Shown: positions 27,801 to 34,144 of the stretch, piece after piece
How the letters are laid out: each line of letters opens with the position of its first letter
Position numbering within the stretch: position 1 is the first letter of the stretch
NCBI GenBank assembly: GCA_905221605.1
Contig: CAJNDS010002190.1
Span: 280,001-327,500, forward strand
DNA from: Symbiodinium natans
Taxonomy: Eukaryota > Sar > Dinophyceae > Suessiales > Symbiodiniaceae
DNA length: 47,500 nt
Reading direction: 5' to 3'
Notes under the pieces: generated by a model
Seen by the model: only the letters and a program-made list of their open reading frames with translations
The model's database searches: none
Told to the model about the DNA's origin: nothing
Made by a program: the position numbers and the translations under genes

Positions 27801-30260
27801 GACATGGGAGCCCTTTTTGGTACACGGGGGGCTAAAAAAGGGAACCCAAGCCCACAAAAGGGGAACCTCGGGCCTCCTCTGGGCCCTAGTAGCCCTAAAC
27901 CCTAAACCCTAAACCCTAAAGCCTGAACCCAAAGAAAAAGAGGGAATGAGGGCCTACATCTACCATTGCCTCAAGAACCCCAAAAGAATAAAGCAAAATA
28001 ATCCCCATATTACCCTTTATAAGGAATATTATATATATATATATACATATATATACATATATATCTTTTTATTTTTTTGTTGTTGGGGGGGGGGTTCTGA
28101 AGCAATCCGTAGATAACGTCAGGTCGAGGAGCTGAATGGACCTGTACTTGTCCTCAGCTGCAGCGGGTGCGGTGGCAGAATGGCAGATAGCCCTAAACCC
28201 TAAACCCTAAACCCTAAACCCTGCATTCCCTGAACCCTAAACCCTAAACCCTAAACCCTAAACCCTAAGCCCTAAACCCTCCAGTCCCTAAACCCTAAAC
28301 CCTAAACTTCGGGTCTACTAGTAGGGCTCGGGATCCTAAGCCCGGCTGTTACTCCCCCACCCTGCCTGTGGGGTTGTTCGGTTTTTAACGAAAACTCTTT
28401 TCTCGCCCGGTCTACTATGCACGCCTTCATAATTAGAATAGGTTGTTTTTGGGGGGTGGGGGTCATTAGAGTGTATGTATATATATATATATACACATAT
28501 ATATATATGAATATATACAGGGACCCTAAGGGAATGTTACTAGTAATTTTTCCGAACCCCAGGATTACTCCTCGCCCGTCACGCGTATCCCACCCACAGC
28601 AACTAACCTTGGCAGATGGAAACGACAAAGAACAGACAAAGAAGGACCGAAACGTTAAACGAGCTTCAGGGTCTCACACCTTTGCGGCTCATTGCCCTAG
28701 CTTGGCTGCACTCAGAAGGGTAGCTAAAAATTAAATTTTTAGCTGCCATATTAAGAAACCCAATAACCCAAAAAGGCTAAGGATCTAAAGTTACAGTAAA
28801 GCACTACAAAGCTAGGTGCTCGCGGTTGCAGCGAAGCTTCTCGGATGCTGGCGATGCTCATCTCCACATCATGTCGCTGCTCAGATGGCGACTGCTTGCC
28901 CCTGGTCCAGGGCTGTTTGCATGAGAGCTTCTCGGCGGAGACTTGGGGTTGAAAGTGGCTCTGTGACTGGGAGCTCCAGCAGCAAGGCTGTTGTTATTCC
29001 TACGTGGATCTTGTCTTACTCTCATTGTTACTACAACGCACATTCTTTGATTCTGAGCGCGCCAAAACATGGCACCTTCAATAATTCTAATAATACTAAT
29101 AGTATTAATAACAGTAATAACAATGATAGCAAGAATAATATAACAACAACAATACTAATAATCATCAGCATTGTTTGTTTATTCAATACTGTTACTGAAA
29201 AGCAGTCATCACGCTCTTACCCTAAACCCTAAACCCTAAACCCTAGACCCTAAACCCTAAACCCAATTTTTATCGGCTGAATAAGATCCAGCCCTGCAGG
29301 CGCCTGAGCCAGTCGAAGGGCATGGCCGCCAGGCCATAGGCGGTGTATAGCGCCTCGTGAGGGCTTCGGTTTAGGGTTTCGGGTTTTTGTTTAGGGTTCA
29401 GGGTTCAGGGTTTAGGGTTTAGGGTTTAGGGTTTAGGGTTTAGGGTTTAGGGTTTAGGGTTTAGGGTTTAGGGTTTAGGGTTTAGGGTTTAGGGTTTAGG
29501 GATGGTCCCAGAGAGCCCAAGAATACCCCTTGAGAATTAAGGAGCATACCTTAAACCATGATAAGGACCCCCCGTAAATCATCTTAAGGTGTCTTCCCTC
29601 AAGAGTATTGGGCTCTTTGAGGTTGCAAGTAAGTTAGGATACACGTCAAAGTACCGTAAACTCGAGGCATGGTCAGGATACAGCCCAAAACCTGAAACTT
29701 GAAACCCAAAGCCCTCAACAGTAAACCCTAAACCCTAAACCCCAAGCTATGCCTGCGCAACCCTACTCACAACTGTCCGTTCACCTTCGATTTTCTGAGA
29801 TGCTTCGAAGGTCGGGGGGCCGAAATCTTGTGCGGCCTAAACCGAAGTGACGATCCGGAGAAGTCAGACCCGAAAGCCCTAAACCCTAAACCCTGAATAA
29901 ACCGGGTGCCCTCCGCCCGAGCCTAGCCTGCGATAGGGGCTCAGGGATTTGTGTAAGTCGAAGAGGTCAAGCATCGCGAGCCTACACTCCGGACATCTGT
30001 AATCAATTCACCCCCATGCTGAACCGAACCCTTGGACCCTAGAGTCAATGCCTACCCCACCTTCACAACGAAACGCTCCCAGCCTTTAATGCGCGGACTG
30101 TGCAATAACCCTGAACCCTAAACCCTAAACCCTAAACCCTAAACCCCAAACCCCAAACCCTAAACCCTAAACCCCACGACTCTAAAGTCAAGAGGAGCTG
30201 CCCAACCAAGCACGCCGGCCAGTGTGAGGCAAGCGATCGCAAAGGAGACCGCATTTAGAC
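12364..30260 (-). CDS. LMBR1/LMBD1-like multi-pass membrane protein gene, split into many small exons
   Basis: This span covers the recognisable part of a minus-strand gene for a protein of the LMBR1 family (lipocalin-receptor-like and lysosomal LMBD1-like proteins with about nine membrane helices). The exons follow the family order: a helix ending in a conserved Pro-Leu, the YTAYG-x-x-AMP signature, a charged cytoplasmic helix (DRKELTRLQ), a helix ending LTLVD, the CGWSCGY loop, FPVDFVF, PQA, the APDYTAFGSQ motif, and a last helix with ANWAF. Between 27473 and 18047 eleven successive exons keep phase. Introns are 250-3300 bp, rich in telomere heptamer tracts and short inverted-repeat elements, with GT, GC or GA donors and AG acceptors. 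The N-terminal helices upstream of 30260, one helix before YTAYG and the loop after GSQ are not securely located. Family membership is a comparison from memory; the exact subfamily and function are not determined. Confidence 0.85.
12880..13030 (+). repeat. Array with TTCAGGG block
   Basis: About nine TTCAGGG units (12886-12947), then TTTAGGG and TTTAGAG variants. Preceded by C homopolymers at 12771-12830. Confidence 0.95.
13389..13464 (-). CDS. LMBR1-like exon: last helix with ANWAF
   Basis: This 76-nt exon encodes PEIFSIAYFLANWAFIAVFV followed by LVFTR. It is equivalent to the family's final helix (S-x-x-Y-(Y/F)-F-x-N-W-A-F). The acceptor is GCGCAG|C and the donor is GC, CCGAG|GCATCC. If the donor is not used, translation stops five codons later. 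One base is left over, which fits the 12364-12596 exon. Confidence 0.88.
14028..14510 (-). repeat. Higher-order tandem repeat containing heptamer tracts
   Basis: A composite unit, CCCTACATACCCCACATCAC then AAACCCCC...ACCCCCGACTCTGGG then a CCCTAAA tract, starts near 14146, 14259 and 14442, with a partial copy near 14028. The tract length varies between units. Confidence 0.8.
14730..14880 (-). repeat. Telomere-type array (CCCTAAA)n
   Basis: About 17 units, most perfect, with a few CCCTGG and CCCTAGA variants. Confidence 0.95.
14925..15017. mobile_element. Foldback element, related GGTTCATGGGC ends
   Basis: Ends AAGGTTCATGGGCCTAAGGTTAAGTAC and GCAACTACCCATGAACCTT. A shorter relative. Further single or paired ends of this type occur at 31753-31784 and at 34373-34588. 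Confidence 0.6.
15435..15483 (-). CDS. LMBR1-like exon: CREVSVIAKFFTRI
   Basis: This 49-nt exon encodes ATCREVSVIAKFFTRI, corresponding to the Cys-containing amphipathic stretch (C-T-x-T-x...F-x-x-(R/K)) before the last helix of the family. The acceptor is ACCAG|T and the donor ATC|GTGGGG. It joins the 13389-13464 exon in phase 0. Confidence 0.7.
15690..15724 (-). CDS. Exon candidate in the LMBR1-like luminal loop region
   Basis: A 35-nt minus-strand segment lies between a good acceptor (GCTGCAG|G) and a good donor (TCT|GTAATT). It is open but has no recognisable motif, and its phase does not link cleanly to both neighbours. It is a candidate for the variable loop between the GSQ motif and the last helix. 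Confidence 0.3.
16503..16569 (-). repeat. Telomere-type array (CCCTAAA)n
   Basis: Nine perfect heptamers. Confidence 0.97.
17393..17434 (+). repeat. (TG)n then G homopolymer
   Basis: About 13 TG dinucleotides followed by a run of 15 G. Confidence 0.95.
18047..18115 (-). CDS. LMBR1-like exon: APDYTAFGSQ motif
   Basis: This exon encodes VALLTIAPDYTAFGSQTRPP followed by AT. The A-P-x-Y-x-x-(F/Y)-G-S-Q motif is diagnostic of LMBD1-type proteins, at the start of the last luminal loop. The acceptor is AGCAG|GTG; the donor is taken as GC, ACAG|GCCCTG, and is uncertain. Phase does not match the next named exon, so at least one loop exon between 18046 and 15484 is not found. Confidence 0.88.
18873..18916 (-). 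CDS. LMBR1-like exon: membrane helix
   Basis: This 44-nt exon encodes LVMCNAMAYILLAL, a hydrophobic segment that fills the gap between PQA and APDY with about the right length (one residue shorter than LMBD1). The acceptor is CCGAG|GCTT and the donor is GC, CTGT|GCCGGG. Other frames are open, so this call depends on phase and position. Confidence 0.7.
19320..19395 (-). CDS. LMBR1-like exon: arginine-rich loop to PQA
   Basis: This exon encodes IGALDIRLLCISVYTLRARK followed by SAPQ, aligning without gaps with the G-I-x-N-M-G-I...R-x-x-K-T-R-P-Q-A-L stretch of LMBD1. The acceptor is TTCAG|GAA. The end is uncertain: a GC donor at CAAGC|GCTGTG restores phase with the next exon, while a GT donor (GCG|GTTTAG, exon end 19304) opens into a CCCTAAA tract but breaks phase. 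Confidence 0.88.
19577..19607 (-). CDS. LMBR1-like 31-nt microexon
   Basis: This 31-nt exon encodes VLYIFAATLF and the first base of a Gly codon. It matches the MYFVFTSMAG helix of LMBD1 without gaps. The acceptor is GTGAG|GTC; the donor is a GA site, TTCG|GATGCT. The frame reads on past the donor (GCLADIQ), but only the GA donor gives the gap-free join to the next exon. The plus strand is open here too. Confidence 0.8.
20493..20606 (+). mobile_element. MITE-like element, CTAGACCC family, diverged
   Basis: Ends CCAGACCCAGAAGTGACCTAG and CCTACCCTTGGTCCCTAG with AGGGTGCCCTTTTGG inside. More diverged than its neighbour 160 bp away. Confidence 0.65.
20669..20714 (-). CDS. LMBR1-like exon: FPVDFVF helix
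   Basis: This 46-nt exon encodes LSRIFPVDFVFLSVI. The F-P-(L/V)-D-(Y/F)-(I/V)-F motif is one of the most conserved in LMBD1-type proteins. The acceptor is TGGAG|GCTG and the donor is taken as GC, ATC|GCGGAC, because it gives exactly the five residues expected between this motif and the next helix. GT or GA donors a few bases away are possible. Confidence 0.88.
20766..20880 (+). mobile_element. MITE-like element, CTAGACCC family
   Basis: Starts CCAGGAGTAACCTAGG and ends TTACTTTGGGTCCTAG, with the AAAAAGGGTACCCTTTT hairpin inside; about 115 bp. Confidence 0.75.
20992..21032 (-). CDS. LMBR1-like microexon: NPADEVYL
   Basis: This 41-nt exon encodes ERRIYNPADEVYL, equivalent to the N-P-L-(D/N)-x-L-L segment before the FPLDY helix in the family. 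The acceptor is CGCAG|GAA; the donor is a GC site, CTCAG|GCCCCC. The AG left over joins G of the next exon to give Arg. Confidence 0.85.
21059..21180 (+). repeat. GGGGGTGTTTT-type minisatellite
   Basis: About ten copies of a 10-13 base G/T unit, on one strand only, immediately 5' (minus-strand sense) of the LMBR1-like exon 20992-21032. Confidence 0.9.
21503..21563 (-). CDS. LMBR1-like exon: CGWSCGY loop
   Basis: This 61-nt exon encodes LLHSPCGWSCGYTLQVIISM. A conserved Cys/Gly loop after the LTLVD helix is typical of many LMBR1 proteins. The acceptor is TGCAG|GCTCC; the donor TG|GTTTAG opens directly into a CCCTAAA tract. It joins both neighbours in phase. Confidence 0.88.
22440..22646 (-). 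repeat. Telomere-type array (CCCTAAA)n
   Basis: About 27 heptamers in the opposite orientation to the 25888 array, inside an LMBR1-like intron. Confidence 0.97.
23102..23165 (-). CDS. LMBR1-like exon: membrane helix ending LTLVD
   Basis: This 64-nt exon encodes AFMMSLSLLVVFSLLLTLVD, equivalent to the LMBD1 helix ending S-L-L-L-S-N-L-D. The acceptor is GAAG|GAG and the donor is a GC site, GACAG|GCAAAA. The last 15 coding bases are repeated 60 bp further on inside the intron, flanking a telomere block (see findings). The two bases left at the end plus G from the next exon give Arg. Confidence 0.9.
23852..23953 (+). mobile_element. MITE-like element, CTAGACCC family
   Basis: Ends CTAGACGCAGGCGTAACC and CTTACTCTGGGTCCTAG; 102 bp; same interior (TTTATAGGGGAA...GAAACAGGGCT). 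A related fragment (GGGCACCCTTTTTGGGGTTGG...GGGAACCCAGAACCAAAA) follows directly at 23957-24050 and recurs at 25200-25285. Confidence 0.8.
24753..24865 (+). mobile_element. MITE-like element, CTAGACCC family, best copy
   Basis: A 113-bp element with inverted ends CTAGACCCAGGAGTA and TACTCCGGGTCCTAG. The interior has a hairpin AAAAAGGG-TG-CCCTTTTT and the segment ATTATAAGGGAACCCC. No coding capacity. The family has at least six copies in this window. Confidence 0.85.
25809..25885 (-). CDS. LMBR1-like exon: end of cytoplasmic loop
   Basis: This 77-nt exon encodes LLAIGRLQEVEQQAKTCIPR followed by LLPLG. It matches the family stretch that ends the loop, L-R-P-L/F before a membrane helix. The acceptor TAG|C directly abuts the 450-bp TTTAGGG array (25888-26333), so the array's end supplies the acceptor. 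The donor is C|GTCGAG. It joins the next exon with a C+GA arginine codon. Confidence 0.8.
25888..26333 (+). repeat. Telomere-type array (TTTAGGG)n, largest in window
   Basis: About 60 nearly perfect heptamers over 445 bp, with occasional T-run or G-run slips (near 25988, 26097, 26190, 26237). It fills an LMBR1-like intron and ends 2 bp before an exon, supplying the splice acceptor on the minus strand. Confidence 0.98.
26430..26522. mobile_element. 93-bp inverted-repeat element
   Basis: Ends ACTTGGGACTCTACTTACCTAC and GTAGGTAAAGAGAGTCCCAGGT; telomere-like sequence flanks both sides. It lies in the LMBR1-like intron 25886-26891. Confidence 0.7.
26892..26966 (-). CDS. LMBR1-like exon: charged cytoplasmic helix
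   Basis: This 75-nt exon encodes MKAADRKELTRLQREHKSLM followed by QHNY. It corresponds to the ARDKRALKQFEERL region of LMBD1, a charged helix in the large cytoplasmic loop. The acceptor is GCTAG|G and the donor is a GC site, TACAG|GCGGGA. The choice of this donor rather than the GT 11 bases further on is set by phase with the next exon. Confidence 0.8.
27406..27473 (-). CDS. LMBR1-like exon: start of charged helix
   Basis: This 68-nt exon encodes AVWEARVRQELGCEVAVLSE followed by GR. The acceptor is TCCAG|GCA; the donor is a GC site, CGACG|GCTCC. Spliced to the next exon it reads SEGRR-MKAADRKEL, matching the family pattern G-R-P-x-x-x-R-D-(K/R)-x-L. The plus strand is also open here, with a GTAAGG site at 27490, but phase continuity and the family match favour minus. 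Confidence 0.75.
27494..27605 (+). repeat. Telomere-type array (TTTAGGG)n
   Basis: About 15 perfect heptamers in an LMBR1-like intron between exons 27406-27473 and 27615-27702. Confidence 0.97.
27615..27702 (-). CDS. LMBR1-like exon candidate: cytoplasmic loop
   Basis: This 88-nt candidate encodes AHNKDVKFPEAKALSLKCLL followed by FRFPGATVK. The acceptor TTTAG|G sits at the end of a CCCTAAA tract and the donor is AAG|GTTGTAG. It joins in phase to the candidate before and to the exon that starts at 27473. I recognise no LMBR1 motif in it; it may be a lineage-specific loop insertion. Confidence 0.5.
27777..27889 (+). mobile_element. MITE-like element, CTAGACCC family, diverged
   Basis: Contains AAGAGTGACCTAGGAATGA and GGGAGCCCTTTTTGGT and ends CCTCCTCTGGGCCCTAG. 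It lies in an LMBR1-like intron between 27702 and 28118. Confidence 0.65.
28029..28066. repeat. TA microsatellite
   Basis: Imperfect (TA)n. Similar TA runs are at 7661-7678, 28476-28510, 39122-39142 and 44064-44083. Confidence 0.9.
28118..28157 (-). CDS. LMBR1-like exon candidate: cytoplasmic loop
   Basis: This 40-nt candidate encodes EDKYRSIQLLDL plus a split codon. The acceptor follows a pyrimidine-rich run ending CTGCAG; the donor is AC|GTTATC. Its end phase (two bases) fits the next candidate, which starts with one base. No family motif is present, so support is splice sites, phase and acidic/helical composition only. Confidence 0.5.
29304..29353 (-). CDS. LMBR1-like exon: YTAYG signature
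   Basis: This 50-nt exon encodes ALYTAYGLAAMPFDWL. The YTAYG-(L/M)-x-A-(L/M)-P stretch is a hallmark of LMBR1/LMBD1 proteins, at the end of a helix before the long cytoplasmic loop. The acceptor is ACGAG|GCG and the donor is a GC site, CTCAG|GCGCC. The helix usually found just before this motif was not found between here and 30061, so one exon is probably missed. Confidence 0.85.
29395..29500 (+). repeat. Telomere-type array (TTTAGGG)n
   Basis: About 14 units between the YTAYG exon and an inverted-repeat element. Confidence 0.97.
29512..29617. mobile_element. 106-bp inverted-repeat element
   Basis: Ends AGAGCCCAAGAATACCCCTTGAG and CTCAAGAGTATTGGGCTCT. Related pieces (CCCAAGAGCCCAATGCCCCTTG at 23406, GGAATATACCTTAAAC near 30514) suggest a family. 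Confidence 0.65.
30061..30097 (-). CDS. LMBR1-like exon: luminal loop segment
   Basis: This 37-nt exon encodes PRIKGWERFVVK. The acceptor CACAG lies at 30098-30099 and the donor is AAG|GTGGGG. Its phase matches the preceding exon (two plus one bases form a Gly codon). The WER-F-V-K segment resembles the WEKVK region of LMBD1 in the same place. The 83-bp telomere-bearing interval before it is the shortest intron seen here. Confidence 0.65.
30173..30260 (-). CDS. LMBR1-like exon: N-terminal membrane helix
   Basis: This 88-nt exon encodes LNAVSFAIACLTLAGVLGWA followed by APLDFRVV, a hydrophobic helix that resembles the LMBD1 helix ending in a Pro-Leu pair. The acceptor is AAG|G at 30261-30262. 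The donor is G|GTTTAG, so the intron begins inside a CCCTAAA tract. The exon ends with two bases of a codon, which fits the next exon. The frame, hydrophobicity and position in the gene agree with the family; the donor choice rests on phase. Confidence 0.75.
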
Positions 30261-30734
30261 CTTCCGCTCACAGGAATACAGCTCCGCTGGCAATGTGCGG
30301 AGTTTATTGGGTCAAGGTTCGGGAGTTATCCAAGTCAGGCTGATGAAAGGCGGCACTTTGACTTATCCGAAACTACCGCACGGCCAGCAAGGACCCGACA
30401 AACTGATGACGCGATACCCGATGCTGCGCCACGCCATGATGCCAATTGTGCGCACAACCCCGCTACTGAGCGTGTGCGGAGAGACGCTGTGTCTTCAGTA
30501 GCCCCTTAGCAAAGGAATATACCTTAAACTATATAGGGCATGGGGATCCTGAACATGGTTTACCGTAGATTCCTGACCCTAAACCCTAAACCCCAAACCC
30601 TAATTAAACCCTAAACCCTAAAAATCAGGGTATCTGGGGCTCTCTGGGGGAAATTCACGTCAGTGCGGCATCTGAGGCATCTGCTTGGCAATTGTCAGGG
30701 TGCGACGCAAAGCTTCCCGTGTCTCTCGCCCTTG

Positions 30735-30855
30735 GTTTAGGGTTTAGGGCTTAGGGCTTAGGGTTTAGGGTTTAGGGTTTAGGGTTTAGGGCTTAGGGTT
30801 TAGGGTTTAGGGTTTAGGGTTTAGGGTTTAGGGTTTAGGGTTTAGGGTTTAGGGG
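30735..30855 (+). repeat. Telomere-type array with GCTTAGG variants
   Basis: About 17 units, some CTTAGGG. Confidence 0.95.
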
Positions 30856-31245
30856 TGGGGGGGTGTGTGGCCCGGCCTTTGTGGTCGACATCCAGCAGGT
30901 CATTTAGCCACCTGCATTGCACCCTATAAACATTTCAAGGCTCCAAGTTGTTTAGGGTTTGGGGTTTGGGGTTTAGGGTTTAGGGTTTAGGGTTTAGGGT
31001 TTAGGGTTTAGGGTCACTGAAGGCCCAAGGCTCATAGAGTTTTGGTGTTTAGGGCCTAGGGGTTGGGATTTGAACGGCCGGGTTTCCGGAAAAACGGGCT
31101 CGGGGAAGAATTTCGGGGCTTCGGAACATAGGGATACCTTATTTGGGGTCCGTAGTCTAAAGGAACCCGACTATTTTGGGGTCTCTAGAAGGGTCCCTGA
31201 TTTTGGCAAACCCCCCATTTCGGACTTTAGCGTTTTGTTTGGGCT

Positions 31246-31350
31246 CGGCTTCTTCTTCTTCTCCTTCTCCTTCTTCTTCTTCTTATTCTTATTATTATTC
31301 TTCTTCCTCTTCTTCTTCTTCCTCTTCTTCTTCTTCTTCTTCCTCTTCTC
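31246..31350 (+). repeat. CTT/TTC polypyrimidine microsatellite
   Basis: About 100 bases of pyrimidine with CTT repeats; the Ser- and Phe-rich frames across it are artefacts. Confidence 0.95.
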
Positions 31351-32172
31351 CAGGGTTTTTTGGAGCTCGAGGCTTCGGCCTGGGCGTGGCCTGTCTGCTT
31401 AGGATTTAGGATAGGGTTTAGGGCTTGCTTAGGGCTTAGGGCTTGGGGCTTAGGGCTTGGGGCTTAGGGCTTAGGGCTGAGGGCTTAGGGGGCTTAGGGT
31501 GCTTAGGGTGCTTAGGGTGCATAGGGTGCACAGGCTGCATAGGATCCATGGAGTACAAGGGTGTGTTAGGGCAGCGCGCCCTTCGGCCCGCAGAGGCCCA
31601 CAAACCCCCCACTCTGCCGAAAACCGAAAAAACTCTACCCGGAGACTCCAATACTCCTGAAATAAGGAATGTTCCTTAAACCATATATGCAACTCTATTC
31701 TACTGTAAGGGATATTCCTTAGTTAAGGGGTACTGGGGTTCTTGGAAAGTGCAGGTTCGCGGGCCACGAATTGCCCATGAACCTTTAGTAATCTAAAGCA
31801 GCCAAGAAAGCTGCGCCTTCGAGGAGGTGGCTGTTTGCCAAGTGGAACCCTAAACCCTCAGCCCTAAACCCTAAAACCTAAATCCTAAACCCTAAACCCT
31901 AAACCCTGAAACCTGAACCCTGAACCCTAAACCCTTAGGCAATAGGGTTTAGAGAGAGGTAGCGGAAGCACAAAAGTGGCTCATGGGGAAATGGCCCACC
32001 TGTCGAAGTCTGAGACTAATCGAAACCCAAAACCCAAAACCCTAAACCCTAAACCCGCCCACCACCCCTCTCCTTCTAGAGACTAATCTAAACCCTAAAC
32101 CCTAAACCCTAAACCTTAAACCCTAAACCCTAAACCAACTACTCACCCCTCAAAACAAAACGGCGGCCTCAC

Positions 32173-32211
32173 GGCGCTCTCCTCGCTCTGCAAGGCGCCG
32201 TCGAGACTTTC
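32173..32211 (-). CDS. Exon candidate, unidentified
   Basis: A 39-nt minus segment encodes ESLDGALQSEESA between acceptor GACAG|GAA and a consensus donor GCC|GTGAGG. It is acidic and open, flanked on both sides by telomere tracts. It may belong to the 5' part of the LMBR1-like gene or to the next gene upstream. Confidence 0.4.
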
Positions 32212-33119
32212 CTGTCTTGGGGTTCAGAGTTTAGGGTTTAGGGTTTAGGGTTTAGGGTTTAGGGTTTCAGCGGTAGGCGGTTTAGGGTTTAGGGTTTAGG
32301 GTTTAGGGTTTCGGGTTTCGGGTTTAGGGTTTGGGGTTTAGGGTTGAGGGTTTTGGGTTTAGGACGGAGACAAGGTACCCCAAAACCAGAACCCTAAAAA
32401 GTTGTGCATCTTAGGGTTTATGAGTTTAGGGTTGAGGGCTAGAGGTCTTAAACTCCTACCCTAAACCCTAAACCCTGAACTCTAAACCCTAAACCCTATA
32501 CCCTAAACCCTAAACCCCTCAAAACCCAAAGCTGTCAAGCCGACCCCAAACCTCCGCAGATGATGCAACGGAGCTCTGAACTCCTAGGCCCTAAGCCCTT
32601 TGTACTAAGGTTTAGGGTTTAGGGTTTAGGGTTTAGGGTTTAGGGTTTAGGGTTTTGGGTTTTGGGTTTTGGGTTTAGGGTGTAGTGTAGAGTTTAGGGT
32701 GTAGGGTTTGGAGTTCCTCCTTTGCAAGCACGTGTGAATCTTGCTGAGAAGTACTACGTTCAAATCTCACGTCAACAGCCCTTGCATCAAGAGCCCTACA
32801 ACAGGGATCAGGGCTCAGAACCCCATATCCGTAATTGAAAATGAAACATGAAATCTAGAAGCCTCTCTGCCAAAAACCCTGAACCCTAAACCCTAAACCC
32901 TCAACCCTCAAGCCTAAACCCTAAACCCTCAACCCTAAACCCTAAACCCTAAACCCTAACCGTAAACCCTAAACCCTAAACCCTAAACCCTAAACCCTAA
33001 ACCCTAGACCTGGGCAGGGTTGAGGGTTTTGGGTCTCGGGCTCACCGAAACCCCAAGCCCCCAAAAGCGCCGGAGCCCCCTTTCAGCCCATAGACGCGCC
33101 ACTCTTCCCCAGGGTGCGC

Positions 33120-33167
33120 CTTGTGGCCCGGTCTGAAGTTGAGGCCGATGATCAGGAGTATGAGAAC
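33120..33167 (-). CDS. Exon candidate: hydrophobic segment
   Basis: A 48-nt minus segment encodes VLILLIIGLNFRPGHK between acceptor CTAAG|GTT (in a telomere tract) and a GC donor CACAAG|GCGCAC. The hydrophobic start could be an N-terminal helix of the LMBR1-like protein. The opposite strand is also open, so this is tentative. Confidence 0.4.
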
Positions 33168-34083
33168 CTTAGGGTTTAGGGTTTAGGATTCAGGGCTTGG
33201 GGCTTAGGGTTTAGGGTTTGGGGTTGGGGTTTAGGGTTTGGGGTTTCCGGGTTCAGGGGTTTAGGGCTTAGGGTTTAGGGTTTGGGGTTTATAGGGCTTG
33301 GGCTTTAGGGTTTGGGGTTTAGGGCTTAGGGTCTGCGGGTTTAGGAGCAAGGCTTGAAAAGCAAAGCCTCACCTTTTTGTAATCAATGGCCATCAGGGGG
33401 GGGAAAACTACCCCCCTTGCAACTGTCCCAGGTCTGGGTCCAGAAGCTCCGGCTCATCCACGTCACCAGCCTGCAGTAGGCCTTAGGGAGGGTGGAAGAC
33501 CGCGGTTGAGAGCTGGGTCGGCGACCGGCGCGACCGCGTAGCCAGTGGCGACGCTCCGCGTCCTCAGCGCCGCTGGCCCTGGCCAAGGCCTCGGACTCCT
33601 CACGCCATCATCCTTCTGGGTTTCCATGCTGACTTGTGTGATCTGGAAGCTGCAAAGTTCGGGACCAACTTAAAGTTCTGCACCCAGAATGGTCTCAACA
33701 AATCCAAGGCGTTAAAGTGTTTGGAAAATGTCCCAGGTCATGGCTCCCTCTAGCTCTTTAGCCCCAAACCCTCAACCACGTGTTTAGGGGTTGAGGGTGT
33801 CAGGGCTCTGGGTTTAGGGTTCACGGGAAGAAGCAACAGGTCAAACCCCCTCCCTAACCCAAGAGATGAGCCATCAGCAGTACTTCCCTAAGGCTCCCTA
33901 AGGCTCCTTAGAGTTCCCTAGAGTTCAGGGTTTAGGTTGCGGGTATAGTAACCGGGTTTAGGGTTTAGGGTTTCCAAAGGTTCCATGCTTCATTCGACTC
34001 CGCCCTCACTAACTAAAGCACCTTACAAGTTGAAACTTGATGGGCTTACCTGAATCCCCAAACCAAAAACCCTGTAAACCCCA

Positions 34084-34144
34084 AACCCTCAACCAGCTCT
34101 AGCCAGGAAGCGAAACCGACGAAGAAGCCCGTCGAGCGGAAGGC
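34084..34144 (-). CDS. Exon candidate: hydrophobic segment
   Basis: Minus strand after acceptor CCTCAG reads AFRSTGFFVGFASWLELVEG before running into telomere-type sequence. It could be a membrane helix of an upstream part of the LMBR1-like gene. The donor is not defined. Confidence 0.3.

Larger units (their letters stand above)
30270..33100. other. Telomere-rich region with possible LMBR1-like 5' exons
   Basis: The N-terminal helices of the LMBR1-like protein should lie upstream of 30260. Minus-strand pieces near 30880-30925 (WLNDLLDVDHK) and 30665-30717 (RETREALRRTLTIAKQMP) are splice-framed but unplaced. A plus-strand frame (30295-30501, 68 codons) is unrecognised. Confidence 0.4.

Noticed and set aside
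31176-31409. Ser-rich and Phe-rich frames
   Set aside because: Translation of the CTT microsatellite.
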